Origin: Spirosoma rhododendri
GTDB lineage: Bacteria; Bacteroidota; Bacteroidia; Cytophagales; Spirosomataceae
Assembly (NCBI RefSeq): GCF_012849055.1
Contig: NZ_CP051677.1
Location: 5,657,001-5,721,000, forward strand
Length of the DNA: 64,000 nucleotides
Direction of reading: 5' to 3'
Below are positions 17,338 through 26,394 of this stretch, in pieces; position 1 is the first letter of the stretch; every line of letters starts with the position of its first letter. Made by a program: the position numbers and the translations under genes. The notes below the pieces were generated by a model, which saw only the letters and a list, made by a program, of their open reading frames with translations, did not search any database and was not told the DNA's origin.

Positions 17338-18444
17338 CTATGCTTCGGTCAGTTGCTGCACCTGCTTGTCGATGGCCTGCAACAGCTTGTCGTAGGGTTT
17401 GTTGAACTTCTCGATACCTTCGTCTTCGAGTTGCTGCATCAGTGCGGGCAGGTCCAGCCCGGCCTGCTTGATACGCTCAAGCGTCTCGGTAGCCTTATCC
17501 AGATCATCTTCCAGCCGGTCGGCGGGGTTGCCGTGGTCGCGGTACGCATCGAGCGTTTCCATCGGCACGGTATCGACGGTGTCTTTACCGATCAGCGCAT
17601 CGACGTATTTAACATCCGAAAACGCCGGGTCTTTCGTGCCGGTACTCGCCCAAAGCAGCCGCTGTGGTGTTGCTCCTTTTTCTTTCAGTTTGGCAAAGCG
17701 GTCGCTGCTAAATACGCGGTTATAGATCTCATACGCTTTTTTGGCCGACGCAATCGCTACTTCGCCTTTCAAATCGTCAAGCCCTTTGTCGGCCAGCATC
17801 GGGTCGATCAGTGTATCGATGCGACTCAGGAAGAAACTGGCTACCGACGCGATCTGATCGATGGGTTGCCCGGCGGCTACGCGGTCTTCCAGCCCGCTGA
17901 TATACGCGTCTGCCACGGCTTCGTAACGCTCCAGACTAAACAGCAGTGTTACGTTGATATTGATTCCATCGGCCAGGGCCTGCCGGATGGCGGGTAGCCC
18001 CTCGGCGGTGCCGGGAATCTTAATCATCACATTGGGCCGACCAACTTCTTTCCATAGTGCCCGCGCCTGACTTAGCGTGCCCTCGGTATCGCGGGCAAGT
18101 CGGGGCGACACTTCCAGGCTGACGAAGCCATCGGCACCGTCGACTTTATCGTCGTAAACGGGCGCGAACAGGTCCGACGCCTGCTGAATGTCTTTTACCG
18201 CCAGGCCGTAGAAGATGTCTTCGTTCGATTTATTTTGCCCGGCCAGTGCCCGAATGTCGTCGTCATAGTCGGCACTCCCGCTGATGGATTTCTCGAAAAT
18301 GGCCGGATTCGACGTGATACCCCGCAGGCCGTCTTCGTCGATCATCTGCTGTAATTTACCCGACTTCATAATCGGTCGGTCGATAAAGTCCAGCCAGATA
18401 CTTTGTCCAAATTCGTGAACCTGTTTGATGCGATTCGTTGCCAT
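17338..18444 (-). CDS. tal: Transaldolase
   Basis: Moves dihydroxyacetone units between sugar phosphates in the non-oxidative pentose phosphate pathway. The 368 residues fit the long bacterial class (as in mycobacteria and many Bacteroidota). The N-terminal signature SIWLDFIDRP and GITSNPAIFEKSI are visible, and the Schiff-base lysine lies in NVMIKIPGTAEG, followed by NVTLLFSLERY. The gene stands alone, with a terminator close behind. The 332-base gap upstream holds a family C palindrome. Confidence 0.95.
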   Translation of the reverse strand: MATNRIKQVHEFGQSIWLDFIDRPIMKSGKLQQMIDEDGLRGITSNPAIFEKSISGSADYDDDIRALAGQNKSNEDIFYGLAVKDIQQASDLFAPVYDDKVDGADGFVSLEVSPRLARDTEGTLSQARALWKEVGRPNVMIKIPGTAEGLPAIRQALADGININVTLLFSLERYEAVADAYISGLEDRVAAGQPIDQIASVASFFLSRIDTLIDPMLADKGLDDLKGEVAIASAKKAYEIYNRVFSSDRFAKLKEKGATPQRLLWASTGTKDPAFSDVKYVDALIGKDTVDTVPMETLDAYRDHGNPADRLEDDLDKATETLERIKQAGLDLPALMQQLEDEGIEKFNKPYDKLLQAIDKQVQQLTEA

Positions 18445-18640
18445 AAAATAGCTGAGTTAGTTACTGTTACTAACCGCTAATACCCCGTCTTGTTCTGATT
18501 TTGAACGAATGATCAGCCTGCGGTGATGACCACCATTAACCGCATAGTTTCATACATTGACCGCTATTCCGAACGCCCCAACCGACTGCCAGCGTTCAAC
18601 GATATAATCCGCAACCGCAGAAGTCAACTCGAAGTGTTTT

Positions 18641-18725
18641 TGTCATCCCGACGCCAGGAGAGATCTTCGGGTAAAGCGAACAAAACACTCTGTTCACGAA
18701 GATCCCTCCTGGCGTCGGGATGACA
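18641..18725. repeat. Palindromic repeat, family C, second copy
   Basis: Arms 18641-18665 and 18701-18725 are inverted copies (24 of 25) and start TGTCATCCCGACGCC, closely like the copy at 671-755. It stands in the divergent gap 18445-18776, which otherwise shows no gene or clear control signal. Confidence 0.85.
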
Positions 18726-18776
18726 AAAATATTACCCAAAATCAACCTTAACCGTTAAACCTGAATCCACCCACCA

Positions 18777-19307
18777 ATGAAAGGAATTATCCGGCTGAGT
18801 TACCGGAAAGTAATCGACGCGACGGCGCAGCACCCATGGGACCGGCTGGTATTCGACGATACCTGGCAGGAGTTTTACATGCAGGCCCAGTCGTTCAATC
18901 AGAGTGGGCAGTACCAATATTTCTGGGAGCTACTCGCCAACGTCCCCAACGCCGACAAGCTGCACCACCTGACCAGCCGGGCTGTGATGGGCTACCTGCG
19001 CCAGTTGAACGACCGCATCCCCGACATCACCAATGCGCAGGATCAGCTTAGTCTGCCGTTCAACTAGTTCAAATTCGAGATTCTGGCCGCGCAGGTCGAG
19101 CAGAAAGAGACGTTTCGCATCGCCATTTTCTTCTTCAGCGAACCATTGACCTGGCTCGACACGGTCGGGAATCAGTTGCTGGTTGCGTACGGCGATCAGC
19201 AGGCGGCTATCCGGCAGGGGCAGGCCATCAGCACTGACCTGATTCCGCTGCAACCGGAGCTGTCGATCTGGTCGTACCAACCCATTCTTCCCGCTATCAA
19301 CTCGTAA
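18777..19307 (+). pseudogene. Conserved-looking protein gene broken by an amber codon
   Basis: The frame runs 177 codons from MKGIIRLSYRKVIDATAQHP to QPILPAINS with one in-frame TAG at 19065-19067 (codon 97, after LSLPFN). After it the frame goes on as a convincing protein, FKFEILAAQVEQKETFRIA, and its TAA at 19305-19307 overlaps the start of the pirin-like gene by one base (TAATG), as coupled genes do. A CAG (Gln) to TAG change is the simplest cause. The family was not recognised; the pairing suggests function with the pirin-like protein. A sequence error is an alternative. Confidence 0.75.
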
Positions 19308-19993
19308 TGGACACAACCACACAGGCGCAGATTTACCTCGCCGATCAGCGGGGGCATTCGCAGACGCCGACACTCCGCAGTTTTCACACGTTCAACTTCG
19401 GTTCGTATCAGGCTGACAGCCGTGCCCCCTTCGGCGCGTTACAACTCCTCAACGACGATAGTCTGCTGGCCGGGGCAACGCTGTCGCTAACTGTCGAGCA
19501 ACCTACCGACGTGCTACTGCTGCCCATCAACGGCGGACTGGAGTACCGCAGCGATGCGGGATCGGGCTTTCTCGAACCCGGTCAGTCGGGGCGGTTGTCG
19601 CTGCGGCCGGGCATGAGTTACACGGTCAGCAATCCCTACGAGGTCGAAACCATCGACCTGCTGCAAATCTGGCTGCGCAGACCCGATGAATCAGTATCGG
19701 TTGGCTTCGCCGATACGACGTTCGACCTGTCGCAGAAGAACACGCTTCTCCCCTGCCTGCCGATGTCCGCCGACAGCCGCGCATTTATCGGCCGCTACGA
19801 TGGCCGGGCGGAAGATACGCTCTCTGTTACACCGGAGCAGGGTGTGTTTGTGTTCGTCGTGCAGGGCGTCTTTGAGGTGCAAAACCGGCTACTCCACGAA
19901 CGTGACGGCCTGTCGCTGTTGGCGATTCAGGGCAACACCGTCGAGTTCGAAGCCCTTTCCAACGATGCCATTTTGTTGCTGATTGTGATTTAA
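19307..19993 (+). CDS. Pirin-like cupin protein
   Basis: A 228-residue bicupin-like protein. The segment FHTFNFGSYQADSRAPFGALQLLNDD, then VLLLPINGGLEYR (about residues 25-90), matches pirin/quercetinase-type proteins, which have two stacked cupin barrels. The usual pirin metal His triad (HPHRGFE) is not present, so it is probably not a quercetinase and may lack the metal. Its ATG overlaps the stop of the amber-interrupted gene upstream by one base. Its own stop codon lies inside a family B palindrome shared with the M1 gene. Confidence 0.75.
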   Translation: MDTTTQAQIYLADQRGHSQTPTLRSFHTFNFGSYQADSRAPFGALQLLNDDSLLAGATLSLTVEQPTDVLLLPINGGLEYRSDAGSGFLEPGQSGRLSLRPGMSYTVSNPYEVETIDLLQIWLRRPDESVSVGFADTTFDLSQKNTLLPCLPMSADSRAFIGRYDGRAEDTLSVTPEQGVFVFVVQGVFEVQNRLLHERDGLSLLAIQGNTVEFEALSNDAILLLIVI

Positions 19994-20093
19994 ACACAGA
20001 GGCACAGAGTGGTAGCATAGAGAAAACAGAGATAGCTTACTTGTTCTCCGTTTCCTCCGTGGTTTTTACTCTGTGCCTCTGTGTTTAAATCAC
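19985..20093. repeat. Palindromic repeat, family B (ACACAGAGGCACAGAG arms)
   Basis: Perfect 26-bp inverted arms 19985-20010 and 20068-20093. The left arm contains the pirin-like gene's stop and the right arm reaches the M1 gene's stop, so the element fills the convergent gap exactly and could act as a two-way terminator. Related arms are at 30121/30660 and 56222/56281. Confidence 0.9.
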
Positions 20094-21960
20094 TACTTCG
20101 CCGTCCAGACGTTGTCGGCGGGGGTGGCGTCCATGAAGATGCCGCCGGTTAGTTTCACCGATTGCAGCTGTTTACTGATCGGCAGTTTCACCACCGCCTG
20201 TTTCTGGTTGGCCTGCCAGATCGCCGGGGTCTGGTGAACCGTTTCGGTGGTACCATCGGCGAAGGTCAGCACGACGTCGACCGGGGCCACGTAACCGCCA
20301 ACGTTGTCGATGGTCAGGGTCGCTTGTTTCGCCGTCGTCGCGACGGGTTTCAGGGCGAAATCGATGTAGTTATTGGAGAAATACCAGTTGTTCCAGAACC
20401 AGTTGAGGTCGCGGCCGGAACCGGCGTTAAAGCTGAAAAACATATCCCAGGGCGTGGGGTGCTTGCCGTTCCAGCGATCCATAAACGTGTGTAGCCCCTT
20501 ACGGAACAGGTCATCGCCGAGCATATCTTTCAGGGCCAGATAGCCCAGCGCGGCCTTGCCGTATTCGTTATTACCCATCGCAGCACCGCTCAGCACGTTG
20601 GTCGGGGTGATGATCGGCAAATCCTCTTCCGCCGACGGGTCGCGAATCCAGCCATTGACCCGGAAGCCCTGAAACAGTTGCACCGCCTTGTCTTTGCCTA
20701 AGTCTGCCTGCCCGATCAGGTGTTCGAGCGTCGTGGCCCAGCCTTCATCCATGAAGCCGTAGCGTGTTTCGTTGATGCCCATGTAAAACGGAAACCAGGT
20801 GTGGGCAATCTCATGCTCGGCCACAAAGCGCGAAAAATCCAGGTCCTTAGTCGTACCATCGTTGACCATCATCGGGTATTCCATATCGGCAAAGCCCTGC
20901 ACGACGGTTGTCTTCGCATACGGGTACGGCACACCGGGCCAGTTGTTGGAAAACCAGTCGAGTGCGTGTTGCCCAAAGCCAACCATCTGGTGAAAATCAG
21001 CTGCGTTATCCAGAAAAGCCGCCTGCACACTAGCCCGCCGACCCGTCTTTTTGTCGACCACCACACTGCCCGCATCCCAGACGTAGTGGTTGCTGATCGC
21101 CAGCGCCATGTCGGGTACGTTCGTCGCCAGCCACCGCCAGGTATTCGTAGCCTGGTTCGCGGTGATGTTCCCCATTGTCAGGTCAGCCGCCGTCGCGACG
21201 TGTACCAGCGAATCGCTTTTCATCGACTGCGCCAGTCGTTGCGCGTAGGTCGGTTGTAGCACCTCATTCGCGTTTCGCAGATCACCCGTCGACCAGACGA
21301 TGTAATTTTTCGGAACGCTGACGGTCAGGTCGTAGTCGTTGAAATCGCTGTAAAACTCCTGCGCGTCGGTAAAGGGCATCCGGTCCCAGCCGTAGTAATC
21401 GTCGTACACCGCCACACGGGGTAGAAGTACGCTAGGAAGAACGTAGTCGAGTCAAGCACCCCTTCGCGCCCGCTTTCCTTCGAGAGATCATAGTGCCAGT
21501 CGAAGCCCAGCTTCACCGAGTCGTGGGGCAGCAGCGGTTTGCTCAGCACCATCCGTTGATTGACGTCTTTGCTGGCCGACCACTTCTTCTCTGCCTGATT
21601 TTCGGTGTATTTGTCGATAGTCACGCCCGACGTCAGGTAGTCTTCGCTGACGGCCCCCTGCCGACCAGCTTCCGGCCGGTGGATGTTCATAAACAGTTTG
21701 AACGCCAGCGTTTTCAGCGTATCGGGGCTATTGTTGACGTAGGTGATCTGCTCGGTGCCGTTGATCGTGCGGCTGGGTGGCGTGGCCGTGATGTTGATGG
21801 TGTAATGCGCCCGGTTTTGCCAGTAACGCGGGCCGGGTTTACCGTCCATCGCGCGGGTGCCTTTCTGGTACGCCTGCTTTACATTGCGGGGCATATACAG
21901 CGTCTGCGCCTGCGCGGCTGTCAGGCCGAAAAGTAGGATTGCTGCTGAAGTGAGTTTCAT
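20093..21960 (-). pseudogene. M1 family aminopeptidase with a frameshift
   Basis: An exported zinc aminopeptidase of about 622 residues if repaired. The ATG at 21960 gives a signal peptide (MKLTSAAILLFGLTAAQAQ). The zinc site is complete: HEIAH, with the third ligand in GFMDEGWA; DMEYPMMV stands where M1 enzymes have GAMEN. The frame breaks at 21418-21421, a G run (C run on the coding strand): FLAYFYP is in one frame and VAVYDDYYGWDRMPF in the next; one more C would repair it. As sequenced, translation stops soon after the break. The error may lie in the sequence rather than the cell. Confidence 0.85.
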
Positions 21961-22012
21961 ATACGGTTTGCGGTATTCTGTTTTCGGTGTACGGTGGCGT
22001 AAACCGATCCGG

Positions 22013-22020
22013 CAAAAATA
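22013..22020 (-). promoter_or_regulatory. -7 element of the M1 gene
   Basis: On the minus strand this reads TATTTTTG, a TAnnTTTG match, 52 bases before the M1 start. No convincing -33 element was found. Confidence 0.4.
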
Positions 22021-22086
22021 CCGTAAAGCAAAAAGCGACACGCTCAATTTTGTGACCAACGGCTATCGCCCGAATCTATCCTGCCT

Positions 22087-23859
22087 ATGAACCGCCTGTG
22101 CCTGCTTATCAGCCTCTTACTCGTCGGCCTGACGCAATCGTGGGCCCAGACGACCTACTGTAACCCGATGGACATCAGCTATCGGTACAATTTCGAGCAG
22201 TTGAACGAGCGGATTTCGTACCGCTCCGGGGCCGACCCGGTCATTATTAATCATAAGGGAGAATACTACCTGTTCGTCACGATTCAGGGCGGCTGGTGGC
22301 ACTCGAAAGACCTCGCCAACTGGCAGTACATCGTGCCCGATAAATGGCCGATGGAGGATATGTGCGCCCCGGCGGCACTGTCCGTCCGCGACACGTTGTA
22401 CCTGTTTCAGAGCACCTTCGAGCAGCGACCCATCTTCATCTCGACGCAGCCCGAACAGGGTAAGCTGACATTCTACAACCGATGGCTCCCACGCCTGCCC
22501 AAAGACATCGGCCCCTGGGACCCGGCGCTGTTTCACGACGACGATACCGACAAGTGGTATATGTACTGGGGCTCCTCAAACGTGTACCCGATTTTCGGGG
22601 CCGAACTCGACAAAAGCCGCAACCTCACGTATGCGGGCAACAATCCGGCACAGGCCTACAAAGCGATGTTCTGGCTCGACCCCTATCAGCACGGCTGGGA
22701 ACGCTTCGGTCCTAATCATTCCGACCCGATCAAACCGTTTGTCGAAGGCGCGTGGATGACCAAGCACAACGGCAAGTACTACCTGCAATACGGCGCGCCG
22801 GGTACCGAATACAACGTTTACGGCAACGGTACTTACGTCGGTAAAGACCCGCTCGGCCCGTTCGAGTACGCGCCCTACAACCCCATCGCCTACAAGCCGG
22901 GTGGCTTCGCGACAGGTACGGGACACGGCAACACCTTTCAGGATAATTTTGGCAACTACTGGAACACCGGCACCACCTGGATTGGTGTCAACTGGGGGAT
23001 GGAACGGCGGATCATGATGCACCCCGCCGGCTTTGATAAAGACGATCAACTCTTCGCCACGACCCGCTTCGGCGACTGGCCCCACCGCCTGCCCACGAAA
23101 AAATGGACTGACCGGGAAGACCTCTTTACGGGCTGGATGCTGCTCAACTACAAAAAGCCCGTCGTAGCCTCCTCAACACTGACACCCACTGCTCCCGACT
23201 CTATCCGGGCGGGGTTCGTAACCGACGAAAACCCGCGCGCATTCTGGGTAGCCGCGCAGAACCGACCCGGCGAAACACTGACGACGGATCTGGGTGCCCT
23301 CTGCGACGTCAAAGCCGTGCAGGTCGATTATTTCGATTACAAACTCGCCATCTTCGACTCCGATTCGACGGTGTATACCCAATTCAAAATCCTGACCTCG
23401 CCCGACAACAAAACCTGGACCGTTGCCGCCGACCTCACCCGCGAACCCAAACGCGACCGAGCCTGCGCCTATGTCGAACTGGCCAAGCCGCAGCGAGCGC
23501 GGTACGTTCGCTACGAACACGTCTACACGGCGGGGCAGCACCTGAGCATCAACGCGTTTCGGGTGTTTGGCAATAGTACGGGCAAAGCCCCGGCCGTTCC
23601 GACGATGACCGCCAAACGCCAGAAAGACCAGCGCAATACCAACCTGACCTGGACAAAAGTACCGGGAGCTATGGGCTACAACATCCGCTGGGGCATTGCC
23701 CCCGACAAGCTGTATCAGACGTACCAGTTCTGGCACGACCAGCCCAGTCAGTTTGAGTTGCGCGCTCTAAACATCGGCGTCCCGTATTATTTTGCCGTCG
23801 AGTCGTTCAACGAAACCGGCGTATCAGCCTTAAGTCCGGTCGTATCGGCAACAAACTAA
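22087..23859 (+). CDS. Secreted GH43-type glycoside hydrolase with C-terminal accessory domains
   Basis: A 590-residue exported enzyme. After a signal peptide (MNRLCLLISLLLVGLTQSWAQ) comes a GH43-like five-bladed propeller with GADPVIINHKGEYYLF near residue 50, PWDPALFHDDDTDKWYMYWGS near 145, and KPFVEGAWMTKHNGKYYLQ near 220, matching base Asp, modulating Asp and acid Glu. Then comes an F5/8-like sugar-binding region (about 375-490) and a fibronectin type III region (about 495-590). It likely degrades plant arabinan/xylan-type glycans. It is divergent from the M1 gene. Confidence 0.85.
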   Translation: MNRLCLLISLLLVGLTQSWAQTTYCNPMDISYRYNFEQLNERISYRSGADPVIINHKGEYYLFVTIQGGWWHSKDLANWQYIVPDKWPMEDMCAPAALSVRDTLYLFQSTFEQRPIFISTQPEQGKLTFYNRWLPRLPKDIGPWDPALFHDDDTDKWYMYWGSSNVYPIFGAELDKSRNLTYAGNNPAQAYKAMFWLDPYQHGWERFGPNHSDPIKPFVEGAWMTKHNGKYYLQYGAPGTEYNVYGNGTYVGKDPLGPFEYAPYNPIAYKPGGFATGTGHGNTFQDNFGNYWNTGTTWIGVNWGMERRIMMHPAGFDKDDQLFATTRFGDWPHRLPTKKWTDREDLFTGWMLLNYKKPVVASSTLTPTAPDSIRAGFVTDENPRAFWVAAQNRPGETLTTDLGALCDVKAVQVDYFDYKLAIFDSDSTVYTQFKILTSPDNKTWTVAADLTREPKRDRACAYVELAKPQRARYVRYEHVYTAGQHLSINAFRVFGNSTGKAPAVPTMTAKRQKDQRNTNLTWTKVPGAMGYNIRWGIAPDKLYQTYQFWHDQPSQFELRALNIGVPYYFAVESFNETGVSALSPVVSATN

Positions 23860-23904
23860 CCGTACTTTGTACCTGGCCGTACGTACCGCCAATACCAACA
23901 ACCA

Positions 23905-24396
23905 ATGACCTTCACCTTCCGAAACGACCAGCCCGACGAATTTTTGGCTATTCTCCGCGAAGTCGCCCATTGGCTGGTCGATAGTCAGCAGGAATTGTGG
24001 GCACCCGATACGCTGACGGCTGCGAATCTGATCAACGACGATACGCGCGGCAACTGCTACGTAATGTATGCCGATGGGCTACCGGCGGCAGCGTTTATTT
24101 TGCAGTGGAAATCTTCGCTTTACTTCCCCGACGTTCCCGACAATACGGCGGGCTTTATTCACAAGCTAGCTATTCGGCGGCTGTTCGCCGGGCAAAACCT
24201 GTTTGCCGCCGTACTCGATTTCTGCCAGCAACGTTGCCGGGAGCGTGGAATCGGCGAACTGCAACTGGAAACCGACGCCAACCGCCCCGCCCTGATGCGT
24301 TTCTACGAACGGAACGGCTTTACACCTACTTATCAGCGCACCATACACGAATTCGGACAAACCTTCACGTGCCAGTATTACGTGATGCCGTTCTGA
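23905..24396 (+). CDS. GNAT family N-acetyltransferase
   Basis: A 163-residue single-domain acetyltransferase. The GNAT acetyl-CoA site is visible in IHKLAIRRLFAGQNLFAAVLDF (the R/Q-x-x-G-x-G/A loop is a weak form, RRLFAGQN) and the C-terminal LMRFYERNGFTPTYQ, where FYERNGF is the motif B/C signature. The acceptor (small amine, antibiotic or protein) cannot be told from this sequence. The gene follows the GH43 gene in the same direction with a 45-base gap. Confidence 0.85.
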   Translation: MTFTFRNDQPDEFLAILREVAHWLVDSQQELWAPDTLTAANLINDDTRGNCYVMYADGLPAAAFILQWKSSLYFPDVPDNTAGFIHKLAIRRLFAGQNLFAAVLDFCQQRCRERGIGELQLETDANRPALMRFYERNGFTPTYQRTIHEFGQTFTCQYYVMPF

Positions 24397-24461
24397 ATTC
24401 GCAGCCGTGAAGAACAAGGCTGCATAGCCCGCGGGCCGAAACAAGGTCGTACCTTGCAGGT

Positions 24462-25712
24462 ATGTTCTCTGACCGCCGACTGCTGCACATTTACGCCATT
24501 ATTTTCATCGACATCGTTGTCGGTTCGGCGATTGGGCCGATTCTGCCCGCCTTCGTCAAGTCGATGGAGCGGCCGCAGGTGTGGCTGGCCCTCGGCACGG
24601 CGCTGTTTCTCGGCATGCAGTTGTTCTCGGCCCCGCTGCTCGGCAAACTCTCCGACGGCTACGGCCGCCGACCTATTTTCATTGTGTCATCGGTAGGAAC
24701 ATTTATCGCGAACACGTTTCTGCTTCCCGTTCGGCTGGGGGCGTTACTGGCCAACCGGTTCAGCGACGGCCTGACCAACGGGATGTACGCCACCGTCCGT
24801 TCGGCCATTACCGACATTTCACCCAAAGAAGATCTGTTTCGCAACCTTGGTATCGAAGGGGCGATTCTGTCGCTGGGATTTGTGATCGGGCCGGGGGTGT
24901 CGGGGCTGCTGCTGACGGCGTTTGATGTGGTCGAAGGCGATCAGGCGCGGGTCGTCGTCATCATGGGTGTGCTGCTGTCGTCGGTCAACGTACTGCTGAG
25001 CTGGACACTGCGCGAAACGCACCCCAACCCACCCGGCGTGACGATAGCCGCGCTCAAAACCGAACTCGTGCAGGCGCTTAACGTGGCCAATCTCTGGGGG
25101 CGGCTGCGTGCGAAAGACAAACAGCACGGAGGGCTGAAAACGCTGGTGCTGATGCAACTGGCTCTGACATTTAGCATCGGTTATTACAACTACTTCGTTA
25201 CGTTCGTCAGCTTCGGCGCGCTCCATTTCGACGCCAAGGGCATCTCCTATTTTTTCATGTACTTCGGCGCGTTGAGCGTGGTCATCAGCTACGTGTTTTA
25301 CACCTACCTCGCCGACCGTATCAATCAGCAGCGGGCCATTGTCTGGCTGGCCGCGCTGGGCGTACCGGTACTGGCAGGCTACGGACTAATCGGCACGTCG
25401 ACAGTCTGGCTGTACGTACTCGTCACGATTGACTGCCTGACACTGTCGCTCATTCAGGGACTGATCGAGGGGCTGATGGCGCAGCGCACCACCGACGTCG
25501 ACCGGGGCGAAATCTTCGGTATCAATCAGGCATTACAGGGGCTGGCGAGCATCGTAACAACCCTGATTTTCGGCCTGCTCTCGCTGATCGACCTGCGCCT
25601 GCCGTTTGCGTGGTTCGCACTTTGCCTGGCGGTCGTTGCTTACCTGGCCTGGCAGCGCGACGAAATCGCTGATTTTTCGGCGGGGTTACAGCCCGATCAG
25701 CAGACGGATTGA
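24462..25712 (+). CDS. MFS transporter, tetracycline/DHA1-like
   Basis: A 416-residue membrane protein with about 12 hydrophobic segments. MFS motif A is visible between TM2 and TM3 as GKLSDGYGRRPIFIVS, and GPGVSGLLLTAFD fits TM5 motif C. This is the layout of DHA1 transporters such as TetA-like pumps, but no close tetracycline-specific signature was recognised. A -7-like TACCTTG at 24450-24456, only 6 bases before the ATG, would give an almost leaderless mRNA. Confidence 0.85.
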   Translation: MFSDRRLLHIYAIIFIDIVVGSAIGPILPAFVKSMERPQVWLALGTALFLGMQLFSAPLLGKLSDGYGRRPIFIVSSVGTFIANTFLLPVRLGALLANRFSDGLTNGMYATVRSAITDISPKEDLFRNLGIEGAILSLGFVIGPGVSGLLLTAFDVVEGDQARVVVIMGVLLSSVNVLLSWTLRETHPNPPGVTIAALKTELVQALNVANLWGRLRAKDKQHGGLKTLVLMQLALTFSIGYYNYFVTFVSFGALHFDAKGISYFFMYFGALSVVISYVFYTYLADRINQQRAIVWLAALGVPVLAGYGLIGTSTVWLYVLVTIDCLTLSLIQGLIEGLMAQRTTDVDRGEIFGINQALQGLASIVTTLIFGLLSLIDLRLPFAWFALCLAVVAYLAWQRDEIADFSAGLQPDQQTD

Positions 25713-25804
25713 CAGGCTGGTCTGAATGGTCGATGCAGGGATAGCACGGTGAGTAAGCTACCTTGCCGGTTTGCTTTTGGCTATTGCCGATTTATTCACC
25801 AGCC

Positions 25805-26326
25805 ATGCACAACGCACTGATTATAAGCCTACTGCTCCTCCTAAGCTGTCAGCCTGCATCTATCCCGGAAGCGAAGCAGTACAGCGTTCCAGCCAGCGTG
25901 GAACCATACATTCGGTCGTTTCAGATGGAAGCGCAGAGCCGCAATCACGCCGTTTCCATCGACAATCTGGTGGTTGAATTTGGCGATGCACAGGGCGAAG
26001 ATGTGTGCGGTCGGTGTATCCTGGAAGCAGGCAAAGCACCGCGCATTGTCCTAAACATGAATGATTACTGCTGGCAGCAGGCCAGTACTAATGAGAGAGA
26101 AGGGCTGATTTTTCACGAACTGGGTCACTGCCTGCTCAACCGGCAGCACCGCACCGACCGGTTTCCCAAAGGGGCTTACGTCAGCCTGATGAATCCCGAC
26201 GATATGGGTGTCTACGCAACCTGCCGCTACCCCATCGATGATGAGTGTGATAAACGCCCCCGGCGAACGTATTACCTGGATGAATTAGTCAACCCCGCCA
26301 CGCCGGCCCCCACCTGGGCCCAATAA
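25805..26326 (+). CDS. Lipoprotein with a zinc-peptidase motif
   Basis: About 173 residues from the chosen ATG (MHNALIISLLLLLSCQ), which starts a lipoprotein signal with Cys at position 15; an upstream frame adds a non-signal stretch. The protein has FHELGHCLLNRQH near residue 112: HExxH with a further His seven residues after the second His, a spacing that is not a standard metzincin or gluzincin. A DDMGVYATC region with several cysteines (CGRC, YC, CR, EC) suggests disulfides. Likely a periplasmic metallopeptidase of an unrecognised family. Confidence 0.65.
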   Translation: MHNALIISLLLLLSCQPASIPEAKQYSVPASVEPYIRSFQMEAQSRNHAVSIDNLVVEFGDAQGEDVCGRCILEAGKAPRIVLNMNDYCWQQASTNEREGLIFHELGHCLLNRQHRTDRFPKGAYVSLMNPDDMGVYATCRYPIDDECDKRPRRTYYLDELVNPATPAPTWAQ

Positions 26327-26394
26327 TCAACCCGGCCGAAGCGGGTAATCAGGCAAAAAACAGTATGTTCGCTTTTCGCAACCTGCTGTTTCCT

